Program-made: the position numbers and the translations under genes
Notes under the pieces: generated by a model
What the model saw: only the letters and a program-made list of their open reading frames with translations
The model's database searches: none
What the model was told of the DNA's origin: nothing
Shown here: positions 1 through 7,384 of the stretch, piece after piece
Layout: the number at the start of each line of letters is the position of its first letter
How positions within the stretch are numbered: the stretch's first letter is position 1
IMG/VR virus record: IMGVR_UViG_3300017963_000697
Coordinates: 1 to 25,931 of that record
Strand: one strand, 5' to 3'
Source of the DNA: a virus
DNA: 25,931 nt

Positions 1-1496
1 ACTTCATCAGGTACTACGGCATCTTCAGTAAATACTACATTAACTCCTGTACCAAATGTCCATGTATTTGTAGGAGATAATTCCCAAATAGGTGTATATG
101 TTGTCGTATCATAACGCCATAGCCCTATTTCTTTTGCAGTGGCTCCACCACCATGTATAGCAACCCATCCAGATGAATCAGCTACCTCAGTGGCCGCGTC
201 ATAGTCTTGATTAAACATATCAAGCACAGTGAATTGACCACCTGTAAAATCGTTACGTAATCCTAATGTAGACTCTACTTCTCTACCTACGCCTCCATAA
301 GTTGCAGCGCCTAAGCCATTAATACTCCAAACAAGTACGTCATCTACAAAGTTTTTAGTTGTAAAAGTGTATCCATCTGATCCCCCTACAGGAGTAATAA
401 ACATCGCCGTGCCTGTAAGTTGACCAGTATCTTTAAAGTTAATAGCTTGAGTATCTATTGCTGGGGTTTGGAATCCAGCATCACCTAATCTACTTCCTCC
501 AAATACAGGAGTTTGTACACCAACCCTACCATCAAATAATTGTACTGCACCAGTAAAAGTCTTTTCTCCGCCTATAGCATATTGATTACTTACAAAATCT
601 ACATAAAGTCCAGCATGGTCTCCCCAACTAAACGCAGTGTCCCAATTAGTAGAAGAATAATTTTCAAATCTATTATTTGCTGCAACCCATCTGATTACAT
701 CATTATTGGCTGTAGCTGTTAATTGAACATCATGTAGTTCGTGAACTCCTTCATTTCCTTGTACTCTAATAAACAATGTTCCAGTACTAGCATGGGCGTG
801 TATCACAATTGCTATTGGAGATTTATATACAGTTCCTCCTATAGCAGGAGGTTGTACATTTGTTAAATCCCCAGGTGTAGTTGGGTCTAAATAAATCAAA
901 TCTCCATCAGCCCAGACTTCCCCGTAAGGAGTTCCAGTTGTATCTAATCCTCTTATCTTTCCAAACTCTGTGACTTTGCCATCCTCACCATTAAGTATCT
1001 CTTCAGTTGTTATTCCTATAAAGTAGTCAGGAGATATTGTTCCATCATTATTGTGTGGGGCAATAGTAATTCTGCCACTAGCTCCTAAAGTTCCAGTAGC
1101 CATAACAGCAGTGCCGTTTGGTATAGTTACTCCAGTATTGTTTCTTGCGTGATAATGAATTTCTTGTCCTAATTGAAGAGTTGTACCGTCCTGAATTAAA
1201 TCAACAGTTTCTTCATCAGTGTTCCAACTAAATGTGCCTTGTGTTCCCACACCTCCAGAAAGTTGAAGGGTAGGAGTTATTACAGATCCTGTAAAGGTTT
1301 TGACTCCAGCTATTGATTGGTCATTAACAAGATCAACAAATGGACCTCCTATATCAGTTAATATCTCGGCATAGGTTCTTTTAGCCAATTGGTTAAAAGC
1401 ATCTAATATAATAACATCTCCAGTAGCATTGCTTACTGTAGATACATTAATAGTTCCTAGTACTTCTAAATCTGCGTTATGTAGTATCTTAGCCAT
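1..1496 (-). CDS. Tail fibre protein (3' end beyond window)
   Basis: The reading frame opens with ATG at 1496 and stays open to the left edge, so at least 498 residues are present and the C terminus is missing. It starts MAKILHNADLEVLGTI and is rich in Gly, Thr, Val and Asn with little charge, as phage fibres are. Two copies of a fibre-type repeat are visible: FVDLVNDQSIAGVKTFTGS at about residue 50 and YVDFVSNQYAIGGEKTFTG at about residue 297. Both follow the pattern V-x(3-5)-Q-x-I-x-G-x-KTF that is common in trimeric tail fibres. The start lies one base after the stop of the preceding fibre gene (TAATATG), so the two are cotranscribed and probably translationally coupled. It is likely a distal receptor-binding fibre, but the missing C terminus would hold the tip. 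Fibre class is well supported; receptor and position on the virion are unknown. Confidence 0.8.
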   Translation of the reverse strand, partial: MAKILHNADLEVLGTINVSTVSNATGDVIILDAFNQLAKRTYAEILTDIGGPFVDLVNDQSIAGVKTFTGSVITPTLQLSGGVGTQGTFSWNTDEETVDLIQDGTTLQLGQEIHYHARNNTGVTIPNGTAVMATGTLGASGRITIAPHNNDGTISPDYFIGITTEEILNGEDGKVTEFGKIRGLDTTGTPYGEVWADGDLIYLDPTTPGDLTNVQPPAIGGTVYKSPIAIVIHAHASTGTLFIRVQGNEGVHELHDVQLTATANNDVIRWVAANNRFENYSSTNWDTAFSWGDHAGLYVDFVSNQYAIGGEKTFTGAVQLFDGRVGVQTPVFGGSRLGDAGFQTPAIDTQAINFKDTGQLTGTAMFITPVGGSDGYTFTTKNFVDDVLVWSINGLGAATYGGVGREVESTLGLRNDFTGGQFTVLDMFNQDYDAATEVADSSGWVAIHGGGATAKEIGLWRYDTTTYTPIWELSPTNTWTFGTGVNVVFTEDAVVPDE

Positions 1497-1497
1497 A

Positions 1498-3201
1498 TTA
1501 TAATGCTGGTATAAATTCTACTGAAAAAGTATCTAATGTTAATGTTGAGGCTACTGTTGATGCTATATCTACAGTAAAATTGGCGGCTAATCCTGACCAT
1601 GTTATTGCGCCTGTACTACTATGATTTCCTGGTACCACTCTACTATTAGGGCCAGTAGTTGTATAGAAAGTAGCAACTGAATTAGCGTTGAAAGAGGTAG
1701 CCCCATCTCTGATCAATATCACATCTACATTCCAAGTTCCATTAGTAGTTACACTTATAAAGTTACTAGTATTTAAACCCTGGCTCCCAGAATCTAAATC
1801 TATTTTTAATGAGATTGTTTTTGTTCCAGCTCCAGTCATTCTTCCTGCTGCTCTTATTCTATAAACATCTCCATTAGCAGTTGATTGATCAGTAGCTGCT
1901 GTAATAGTTCCAGCAGTTTCTGTTCCTGTCCCAACATTAGTAAATGTTGTTGTATCATACCCAACAACACCAACACTAGGCACATCATCAACCATTGCTA
2001 CAGTCCCTGCTTTATTTGGCCATGTAAATATCCTATCTGTTGTAAGATCATCAAAATCCAATATACCTGCAGCTTCATTAACATTAACATGATCTTGAAA
2101 GAAATAATATTGACTTGATCCTAAATACCCCATTGATCCACCAGAGGCGTATCCTACGGTAGAGGCATCGTCATTAAATATTATTCTTCCTGCTTGAGCA
2201 TGTATTGCGGAACTAAATGACTTTAGACCTCCTATTAATTCTGTGCTTGTCTTATCTACAAAGTCACTCAAATCTGAAGTTAAAGCTATTGTTCCAGAAG
2301 CGTTAGGTATGGTCAATGTTCTTACTCCTGTCAGCCCCTGTCCTAAAAATGAAAATGGTTGACTTGCGCCATCTCTAAACATGAAACCAAATGTATCACT
2401 ATGTATTATTCCGTCTTCAAGAGTTCCTGTTACAGCATGAGCATTGCCTTCTAATCTATATCCTTTTGCTATAGTTATATTATCAATTGTAGCAAGATTA
2501 TCATCAAGACTAATTTGGACCTCATTCCCAACAGACCCGCCTTGCATGTATGTTTCATTGGTAGTCGAATTAAAAAAGAATCCTTGATTACTACCTGAAT
2601 CTTTTATTTGGAATGTACCATTTATCACATTTATTCCTGTGGTCAAAAAAGAACCTTCTAAAGCCAGTGTACCAGAGGCATCTGGGAATGTATAGGTTCT
2701 GGGGGCTGTTAGATTGGTTAGTTCTAATATTGCTGCTTCAATCAGTTCTGGGTCTCCCGTATGCTGTGTGGCGCCCAATGGCTTTGCAAAATAGTATTGC
2801 AAATCCCTTTGGTATATCATACCTTGTCGGGAACTTGTATTATTAGGGAGATTGGGATCTTGAAACTCAGACAAGAACAAAATGGGAGTTGTTAAGTTTG
2901 ATAAAGATACCCTGTTAAACGTATTTAAGAAACCACTAAATGTGTTGCTAGCAGAAAATGTCTTACCTGCCGTAATTGTTTGAACAGTATCAAGAGTAAC
3001 ATAATTACCCCCACCTCCACCAGCGCCAAGGTCTATCCATGCAGAACCATCCCAACCATAAAATGATTGGTTAGCAGTATGATAAAAAACAAAACCTGCC
3101 TCTGACGCAGTGAGCGTAGGGAAGGTTAATTGATTTTCTAGTCTCTGCTTTAAAGTTTCGTTGTAGTTAAAATCTACATCTAATCCAAATATATGACTCA
3201 T
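1498..3201 (-). CDS. Tail fibre protein with C-terminal beta-rich head domain
   Basis: This is a 567-residue fibre. Residues 1-60 form a charged then aromatic N-terminal segment that includes GFVFYHTANQSFYGWDGSAW, a pattern seen near the attachment end of many phage fibres, followed by a Gly hinge (GAGGGGG). Two KTF/KSF fibre repeats follow (about residues 67-90 and 312-335). Between them lie repeated TLTIPNASGTIAL-like beta strands (for example YTFPDASGTLAL and FTWPNKAGTVAM), which look like short beta-prism or collar repeats. The last 150 residues are Thr/Ser/Val-rich without repeats and end in FSVEFIPAL, consistent with a TNF-like jelly-roll tip. Stop and downstream start are separated by one base (TAATATG). 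It lies directly after the tagged 234-residue protein. Function as a host-recognition fibre is inferred from composition and repeats. Confidence 0.8.
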   Translation of the reverse strand: MSHIFGLDVDFNYNETLKQRLENQLTFPTLTASEAGFVFYHTANQSFYGWDGSAWIDLGAGGGGGNYVTLDTVQTITAGKTFSASNTFSGFLNTFNRVSLSNLTTPILFLSEFQDPNLPNNTSSRQGMIYQRDLQYYFAKPLGATQHTGDPELIEAAILELTNLTAPRTYTFPDASGTLALEGSFLTTGINVINGTFQIKDSGSNQGFFFNSTTNETYMQGGSVGNEVQISLDDNLATIDNITIAKGYRLEGNAHAVTGTLEDGIIHSDTFGFMFRDGASQPFSFLGQGLTGVRTLTIPNASGTIALTSDLSDFVDKTSTELIGGLKSFSSAIHAQAGRIIFNDDASTVGYASGGSMGYLGSSQYYFFQDHVNVNEAAGILDFDDLTTDRIFTWPNKAGTVAMVDDVPSVGVVGYDTTTFTNVGTGTETAGTITAATDQSTANGDVYRIRAAGRMTGAGTKTISLKIDLDSGSQGLNTSNFISVTTNGTWNVDVILIRDGATSFNANSVATFYTTTGPNSRVVPGNHSSTGAITWSGLAANFTVDIASTVASTLTLDTFSVEFIPAL

Positions 3202-3202
3202 A

Positions 3203-3907
3203 CTAGTTTAAATACGCGGTTCCTGCAAATGCAGTATTAAAATCTAAAGTTAAATTATTGACATCAGTATAAGTAATAGCTCCTACTACTGTATTTCCTG
3301 ATCCATCTATTACTGTTACACTAGGATTTTTACCCAGAGCATGATTAATTACCCATGATGCTGATGCAGGAGTTTCTACGTGTACATAGTTTATATCTGT
3401 TGCACTAGCTATTAAAGCGTCCACCTCAGCTTGGGTATACTTGTCTAAGTCAGTTACATCTGCTTCTACATGTACGTGCTCAAAGTTAAGACTTACGTCA
3501 TTAATCTTTGTTGCGTCTTCGCTGAGGTATGTTTGGTCGGGATTAAATAGTAAAGTCTGTGTATCATAAGCAGTTCCTACATATCTAATAATATTAAACG
3601 TTCCAACATATAGTTGGTCAGTTACTTCTCCAAGGGCAGTACTTACATAATACTTATCTCCTGCTGTAAGAATAGGTGCGCCATAATCATAGTACCCGTA
3701 AACTAACATACTAAGAGTATTGCCTGTAGTTGCCCCAGAGAGCGCTATTTTTAACTCAGTAGTTGATTTAGAGTTAAGACTAGCAGAAGCTTGATAGTAT
3801 CTACCATCAGCTGCTAAATAACATAAGTCCCCAGCAAATAAGGTTTCTCCTGCTATATTGTTTTGCTCAACTACCTGAGCATTAATGTTAATGTTAAAAT
3901 CTGCCAT
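3203..3907 (-). CDS. Short fibre/adhesin with MAxFxININA tag and C-terminal tip domain
   Basis: This 234-residue protein opens MADFNININA, the same tag as the next two tagged genes upstream. Residues 20-110 form a beta-rich domain (FAGDLCYLAADGRYYQASA). After a short helical linker around TQAEVDALIASATD comes a C-terminal domain of about 58 residues: WVINHALGKNPSVTVIDGSG, then a VxGAITYTDxNxLTLDF strand, ending FAGTAYLN. That last module (W-x-I-x-H-x-LG-x-x-P-x-V-x-V-x-D ... AYLN) recurs at the ends of many phage tail-fibre and tip proteins. I infer a small receptor-binding or fibre-tip protein docked to the virion by its N terminus. It is separated by one base from the gene upstream and by one base from the long fibre downstream. 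Confidence 0.75.
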   Translation of the reverse strand: MADFNININAQVVEQNNIAGETLFAGDLCYLAADGRYYQASASLNSKSTTELKIALSGATTGNTLSMLVYGYYDYGAPILTAGDKYYVSTALGEVTDQLYVGTFNIIRYVGTAYDTQTLLFNPDQTYLSEDATKINDVSLNFEHVHVEADVTDLDKYTQAEVDALIASATDINYVHVETPASASWVINHALGKNPSVTVIDGSGNTVVGAITYTDVNNLTLDFNTAFAGTAYLN

Positions 3908-3908
3908 G

Positions 3909-4712
3909 TTAACAAATGTTTCCTGAGTGATTTCTATTTATTGTTCTATGCGCATTTACTGTCCCATCAGTTACATTATCTTTTACAAATAATTGTACTA
4001 CTGAATAAATTCCATTAGTTGATCCAGCATTACTAGCATCAATTTTTAGAGTGTATGTTTTATCTGCTGTAATAGTTTCTGGTAAAGTTCCTCCTGTTAT
4101 ACTACCAAACCCATCAGATATAACTCCATATACATATCTACTACTTCCTGTTGGAACTTTAACTGTTACTACCTCTTCTGTGTAACAACTAGTATTTGTA
4201 GCGCTGTCTACAGTAATTTTATCTTTAACTGCTACAGGCGCACATTCTTGGTAAGTAAGAAATATTAATCCAGATTTTACTCCTAAAGAAGCATCTGTTA
4301 CATCTATAATTTCTATATCATAGAAAATAGCAGAAGTAGCTGTTACTAAATCAGGATTATACACTAAATTAAATAAAGGAATAACAGCATCAGCAGCTAT
4401 CCCTGTTATATTTACACTTAATACTGTAACATCAGGATCAGGGTCTGGAACTAATTTAACTCCATTATATTCCATATAAAACGCTGGATCATCAGGCATA
4501 TTTAAATTTTTGATGTTTAGCGTTTTGTAGTTATTAGCTCCTGTATAATCAGTCAATAAATAATAATTGGCTGGAGTATTATTTGCCTCTATAACTCCTA
4601 ATGGTATATCTTGCTCTCCTGTTGCACAAGGATCTACATTACGATATTTTGACGCATTAGGTTGAAAAGGTATTACAGGTTCTGCGTTTATGTTAATACT
4701 AAATGTTGCCAT
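3909..4712 (-). CDS. Tagged virion/fibre-associated protein, function unknown
   Basis: A 267-residue protein beginning MATFSININA, sharing its first ten residues closely with two neighbours. The rest is Thr/Val/Asp/Asn-rich and beta-predicted with no enzyme motif that I recognise. Four cysteines are visible (near residues 29, 156, 175 and the very last residue, in HSGNIC); a cysteine as the final residue is unusual for a fibre. The stretch NPDLVTATSAIFYDIEIIDV followed by a Gly-Ser-rich region resembles Ig-like or fibronectin-like folds, but I cannot name a family. The gene lies between the 128-bp gap with an inverted repeat (upstream) and the 234-residue tagged gene (downstream, one base away). 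It is probably a structural adaptor or accessory adhesin that shares a docking site with the other tagged proteins. Confidence 0.65.
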   Translation of the reverse strand: MATFSININAEPVIPFQPNASKYRNVDPCATGEQDIPLGVIEANNTPANYYLLTDYTGANNYKTLNIKNLNMPDDPAFYMEYNGVKLVPDPDPDVTVLSVNITGIAADAVIPLFNLVYNPDLVTATSAIFYDIEIIDVTDASLGVKSGLIFLTYQECAPVAVKDKITVDSATNTSCYTEEVVTVKVPTGSSRYVYGVISDGFGSITGGTLPETITADKTYTLKIDASNAGSTNGIYSVVQLFVKDNVTDGTVNAHRTINRNHSGNIC

Positions 4713-4735
4713 TAATTGTTTTTATTGCCCAGAGG

Positions 4736-4822
4736 GTAGTAGTAGTTAAGTGGTCGACTTTATGATTGTGTCTGTGTTAGAAGAAGGGATAGACTCAAAA
4801 GCATCTTCCGCACTACTACTAC
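4736..4822. repeat. Inverted repeat with 11-bp trinucleotide arms in an intergenic gap
   Basis: GTAGTAGTAGT at 4736-4746 is the exact reverse complement of ACTACTACTAC at 4812-4822, with 65 bp between. A second pairing just outside (GCCCAGA at 4727-4733 with TCTGGGGC at 4829-4836, one bulged G) extends the potential stem. It occupies most of the 128-bp gap between two tagged fibre genes (4713-4840), the longest gap in the fibre array. The loop is long, so this is not a classical terminator. It could be an RNA processing or recombination site, or simply two (GTA)n tracts. Confidence 0.45.
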
Positions 4823-4840
4823 ACGTTGTCTGGGGCTGTA

Positions 4841-5578
4841 TTATCCTACAAATTGTCCTGAACCAGCGTCTGCTATTTCAAAGACAAAGGTTTCTAAATC
4901 TCCATCTGTGTCAACTAAATCTGGTACATAAGTCAATAATCCTGCATCTATATCTGAAAAATTAATTACAGCATTTACAGACACGGGAACTCCATTGAGT
5001 TGTATTTGTCCATCAATAGGAAGACTTGTAATTTTAAGTAAATCAGCAGCATCTGCTTCAGGATCTGAGTATGGTGGAGTAGTTCCGCTAGTAAACATAG
5101 CTCTAGTGAACACAAGTGTTGCACCATAATCTATTGTTTGACTTCCATCTCCTACTGCTGAAGGAGGTTGATTTACCTGTGCTTCTACATTTACATCAAC
5201 TGTACCAGTAAGTCCTGATAAGGTTCCAGAGCCAGAATCTGCTATATCAAAAGTAAAACTTTCACTATAAGCAGTTGTAGTTCCTGCATCAGCTGTATAA
5301 ATTAAATTACCTGCAGTAATAGACGCCACAGGAATATCTTGATTTAATGTTACAGCTACTGCGGAAAGTTCTAATGCTCCTGTAGCAGGAAGACTAGTAA
5401 TTCTTACTGTCTCTGCAGGGTCCCCTTCTGGGTCTACATAAGTAGGTACTGTACCAGTTGTAAAGTTAGCAACTGTAAAAGTATGTGCTTCATTATAGTC
5501 TAGATTAAGAGTATAAGTCCCTAATCTAGTAGGAGCACCATTAACTGCTGCATTTATGTTTATTGCAAAATTTGCCAT
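4841..5578 (-). CDS. Tagged virion protein with two cadherin-like beta repeats
   Basis: A 245-residue protein opening MANFAININA, the shared tag. After a short linker it contains two tandem repeats of about 105 residues. Each has the order DPEGD or DPEAD, then ITSLP-x-x-G-x-(I/L)-x-L, then V-x-(V/L), then AG-x-L-x-Y, then F-x-FDIAD or F-x-FEIAD followed by GSG. This pattern matches the cadherin-like/CSPG-type beta-sandwich repeats found in bacterial surface and phage virion proteins; the acidic DPE and AD motifs could bind calcium. A VNQPPS linker joins the repeats. The second repeat stops at ADAGSGQFVG, much as the neighbouring 312-residue protein stops just after ARDEGS, so the end looks natural rather than truncated. 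Its ATG overlaps the stop of the 17-codon mini-ORF (TAATG). Confidence 0.7.
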   Translation of the reverse strand: MANFAININAAVNGAPTRLGTYTLNLDYNEAHTFTVANFTTGTVPTYVDPEGDPAETVRITSLPATGALELSAVAVTLNQDIPVASITAGNLIYTADAGTTTAYSESFTFDIADSGSGTLSGLTGTVDVNVEAQVNQPPSAVGDGSQTIDYGATLVFTRAMFTSGTTPPYSDPEADAADLLKITSLPIDGQIQLNGVPVSVNAVINFSDIDAGLLTYVPDLVDTDGDLETFVFEIADAGSGQFVG

Positions 5579-5631
5579 TATGATGGTGGATTAACGTTGG
5601 TTCCGTTATTAACTATACTAAAACGTGCCAT
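5578..5631 (-). CDS. 17-codon mini-ORF carrying a fibre-type N-terminal tag
   Basis: ATG at 5631 encodes MARFSIVNNGTNVNPPS and stops at 5580-5578, with the stop overlapping the start of the tagged 245-residue gene (TAATG). The first residues (MA-R-F-S-I) match the MAxFxI tag of the three following genes, and its end (NPPS) resembles the QPPS linker that follows the tag or repeats in neighbours. It sits in the 63-bp gap between two adhesin genes. It could be a leader peptide that couples translation, a vestige of a fourth tagged gene whose body was lost by recombination, or the donor N terminus of a modular exchange. Expression is unproven. Confidence 0.45.
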   Translation of the reverse strand: MARFSIVNNGTNVNPPS

Positions 5632-5641
5632 AGGGTTTATA

Positions 5642-6580
5642 TTATTGGACCCATACCAAACTTCCCTCATCTCTAGCACTAAAGCTAAAGTTGTCAGATG
5701 ATAGTGCATCTTGGTTAGGAGCGTTATGAGTAAAGAGCCCTGCGTTTATATCTTCTCTTGTTATAATCTGTCCTTCTACAACATCTACTCCATTAAGCTG
5801 GAATACACCTAAGTTGGCCTGAGAGATCTCGTCTAGCCTAATTGCATCAATAAGATCTGCTTCTGGGTCATTATAAGGCGGTTGTAGATCGCTAGTAAAC
5901 ATAGCAAGAGTAAGTACAGTAACTGCCCTGTTAGCTGCATAAACTGTATTATCTCCAATAGTAGGTGGTTGATTACCTGCTATAGTTCCAGTTAGCGTGT
6001 TAGAAGCAATAATAGAATACAAAGGATCAATGGGATCGTCATCACTTACTCTAAATGTTAATGCCTCAGCGAAAGCTGTTTCGTCTGGGCGGGTGTATTT
6101 TAAGGTTACTATGTCATCTATATCCACAGCAATGGTTCCAGTTACTACTGTACCATTTAATGTGAAGGTTCCTGGTACACCATTTAAATACAGTATAACT
6201 GTACGTGGGCCAGTATTTTCTGGGTCTGAAAAGTTAGTTGTAAAATCTGCTGCAGTAAACCAATACTCATCTTCTTCAAGAAGTGCTATAACAGTTCCTG
6301 ATACTGTAGGAGCTGTGTTAGTTCCTGGGGCATCAAATCCAACTGTTGGTACGTATTCATTGTAGTTGCAAATCTCAGGATACTTATATTTAAGATCCTC
6401 TATTGCTGTTTTCAGACATTTATTTTCATCTTCGTATAGTGCAACTCCTTCTGTAAACTCTATATAATACTTGTACAGCTCATATATAGCTAAAGCATTA
6501 AGGTTCATTTTACCATTATGCTTAGCTTTGTTTACAGCTTTGTTTACACTAGTTACGTATATTTGTTTGTATATACTCAT
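5642..6580 (-). CDS. Virion protein with helical N terminus and cadherin-like repeats
   Basis: This 312-residue protein has two parts. Residues 1-90 are helical and charged (YELYKYYIEFTEGVALYEDE, then CLKTAIEDLKYKYPEIC). They are unlike the tagged neighbours and may form the attachment to the particle or to the Cys-rich protein encoded just upstream. Residues 95-205 and 206-312 are beta-sandwich repeats of the same kind as in the 245-residue neighbour: FSDPENTGP or NDPEADLID, V-x-LNG or QLNG, and F-x-VSDDD or FSARDEGS. A NQPPT linker separates them. The start overlaps the upstream stop (TAATG), so the pair is coupled. It is likely a structural or fibre-base component that presents adhesin-like domains. 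No enzymatic motif is seen. Confidence 0.65.
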   Translation of the reverse strand: MSIYKQIYVTSVNKAVNKAKHNGKMNLNALAIYELYKYYIEFTEGVALYEDENKCLKTAIEDLKYKYPEICNYNEYVPTVGFDAPGTNTAPTVSGTVIALLEEDEYWFTAADFTTNFSDPENTGPRTVILYLNGVPGTFTLNGTVVTGTIAVDIDDIVTLKYTRPDETAFAEALTFRVSDDDPIDPLYSIIASNTLTGTIAGNQPPTIGDNTVYAANRAVTVLTLAMFTSDLQPPYNDPEADLIDAIRLDEISQANLGVFQLNGVDVVEGQIITREDINAGLFTHNAPNQDALSSDNFSFSARDEGSLVWVQ

Positions 6581-7083
6581 TATAGTGATACGTTACTGTA
6601 AGTACCACAAGTCTTGCAATCATTTGAGCAAAACTTATCAAGAGCACCTACTAGATTAAAGGCCTCTCTATAAAACCCAGTGTCTACTGCATCTTGTAAG
6701 CCTCTTAAAAGGTGTTGGGCATTAGTTAATTTTAAAGACTTCTTTTCAAAACAGGAGTCACATAAAGCTAATGCTACTGTATCTTCTAAAATACATTCTT
6801 TGTATCTTGTTAAATCAGCAGTAATTCCAAATCTAATCTCATCTGGGTCTTGTGCTTCTATATAATATACACCATCAAACTCTGTCTCATTAATATCTGC
6901 CAGAGTAATAGTAATATTTTGAGTAGCCCCTACACCTAACAAACTAGACAAATCAACTGCTAATGTGTAATCTCTAAAGGTATCTTCTTTAAACAGCGTT
7001 AACGTAGTAGTTGTGGCTGCATCTTCTATAGTCAAATCAATCTCTGTTCTAGCAGCATTAATTTGAAATTGTGTAATTTGCAT
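6580..7083 (-). CDS. Cys-rich virion-associated protein of unknown function
   Basis: A 167-residue protein. The first 90 residues are beta-rich (FQINAARTEIDLTI, then TLTLFKEDTFRDYTLAVDLS). The C-terminal half is helical and holds six cysteines: C97, C108-x2-C111 and C152-x3-C156-x2-C159. They could bind a metal ion or form disulfides. It is the first gene after the terminator at 7095-7135, and its start codon is only 11 bases beyond the U-tract, so it may be expressed by read-through. It overlaps the following adhesin gene by TAATG. Position at the head of the fibre array suggests a tail-fibre adaptor or chaperone, but this is inference from context only. Confidence 0.55.
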   Translation of the reverse strand: MQITQFQINAARTEIDLTIEDAATTTTLTLFKEDTFRDYTLAVDLSSLLGVGATQNITITLADINETEFDGVYYIEAQDPDEIRFGITADLTRYKECILEDTVALALCDSCFEKKSLKLTNAQHLLRGLQDAVDTGFYREAFNLVGALDKFCSNDCKTCGTYSNVSL

Positions 7084-7094
7084 AGTTCTATAAT

Positions 7095-7135
7095 TTAAAA
7101 AAGGGAGAGGAGAATCAAAGACTCAACTCTCCCTT
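7095..7135 (-). terminator. Intrinsic terminator between neck/virion genes and fibre array
   Basis: Read on the minus strand, AAGGGAGAG (7135-7127) pairs with CTCTCCCTT (7109-7101). Inside it, GAGTC and GATTC can extend the stem (one G-U) around a TTT loop. A run of T follows immediately. It lies 20 bases past the stop of the 69-residue gene and just before the next ATG at 7083. Confidence 0.85.
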
Positions 7136-7155
7136 CAATCATTATGTTAATTTTC

Positions 7156-7365
7156 TTAGCTTAAAGCCGCAATCAATGCGTCTAATTTAGCTTCTAACGC
7201 GTCTAGCCTTGCCTCAATTTCTCCAGCAGTAGTGTCAATTTGACTATTTACCGCAGCATCAGTATAAGTATTTGTGGTACTTAATGCAGATGCAGAAATA
7301 TTTGCAGTTGTTCCGATAGCACTAATGTTCTGTGCTTTTGCTTTTAAACTTGCTCCTAGGTTCAT
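7156..7365 (-). CDS. Small coiled-coil virion protein
   Basis: A 69-residue protein with an Ala/Ser/Thr-rich N-terminal half (INxSASALSTTNTYTDAAV-like) and a C-terminal amphipathic heptad segment, IEARLDALEAKLDALIAALS, with Leu/Ile at regular a/d positions. This is typical of a short trimeric coiled coil, as in fibre necks or whiskers. It follows the abundant 330-residue virion protein by 19 bases and is the last gene before the terminator at 7095-7135, so it should be expressed at a similar level to it. It may be a small spike, fibre-attachment or tail-tube accessory protein; no family is recognised. Confidence 0.65.
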   Translation of the reverse strand: MNLGASLKAKAQNISAIGTTANISASALSTTNTYTDAAVNSQIDTTAGEIEARLDALEAKLDALIAALS

Positions 7366-7384
7366 AATATTTTATTTTATATTA

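Noticed and set aside
4736-4822. GTA/TAC repeats as a CRISPR or microsatellite array
   Set aside because: Only two short tracts with one spacer; no array.
4841-4870. Programmed -1 frameshift extending the 245-residue adhesin
   Set aside because: No slippery heptamer of the X XXY YYZ type is in frame, and the protein ends at the same motif as its 312-residue neighbour, so the stop looks natural.
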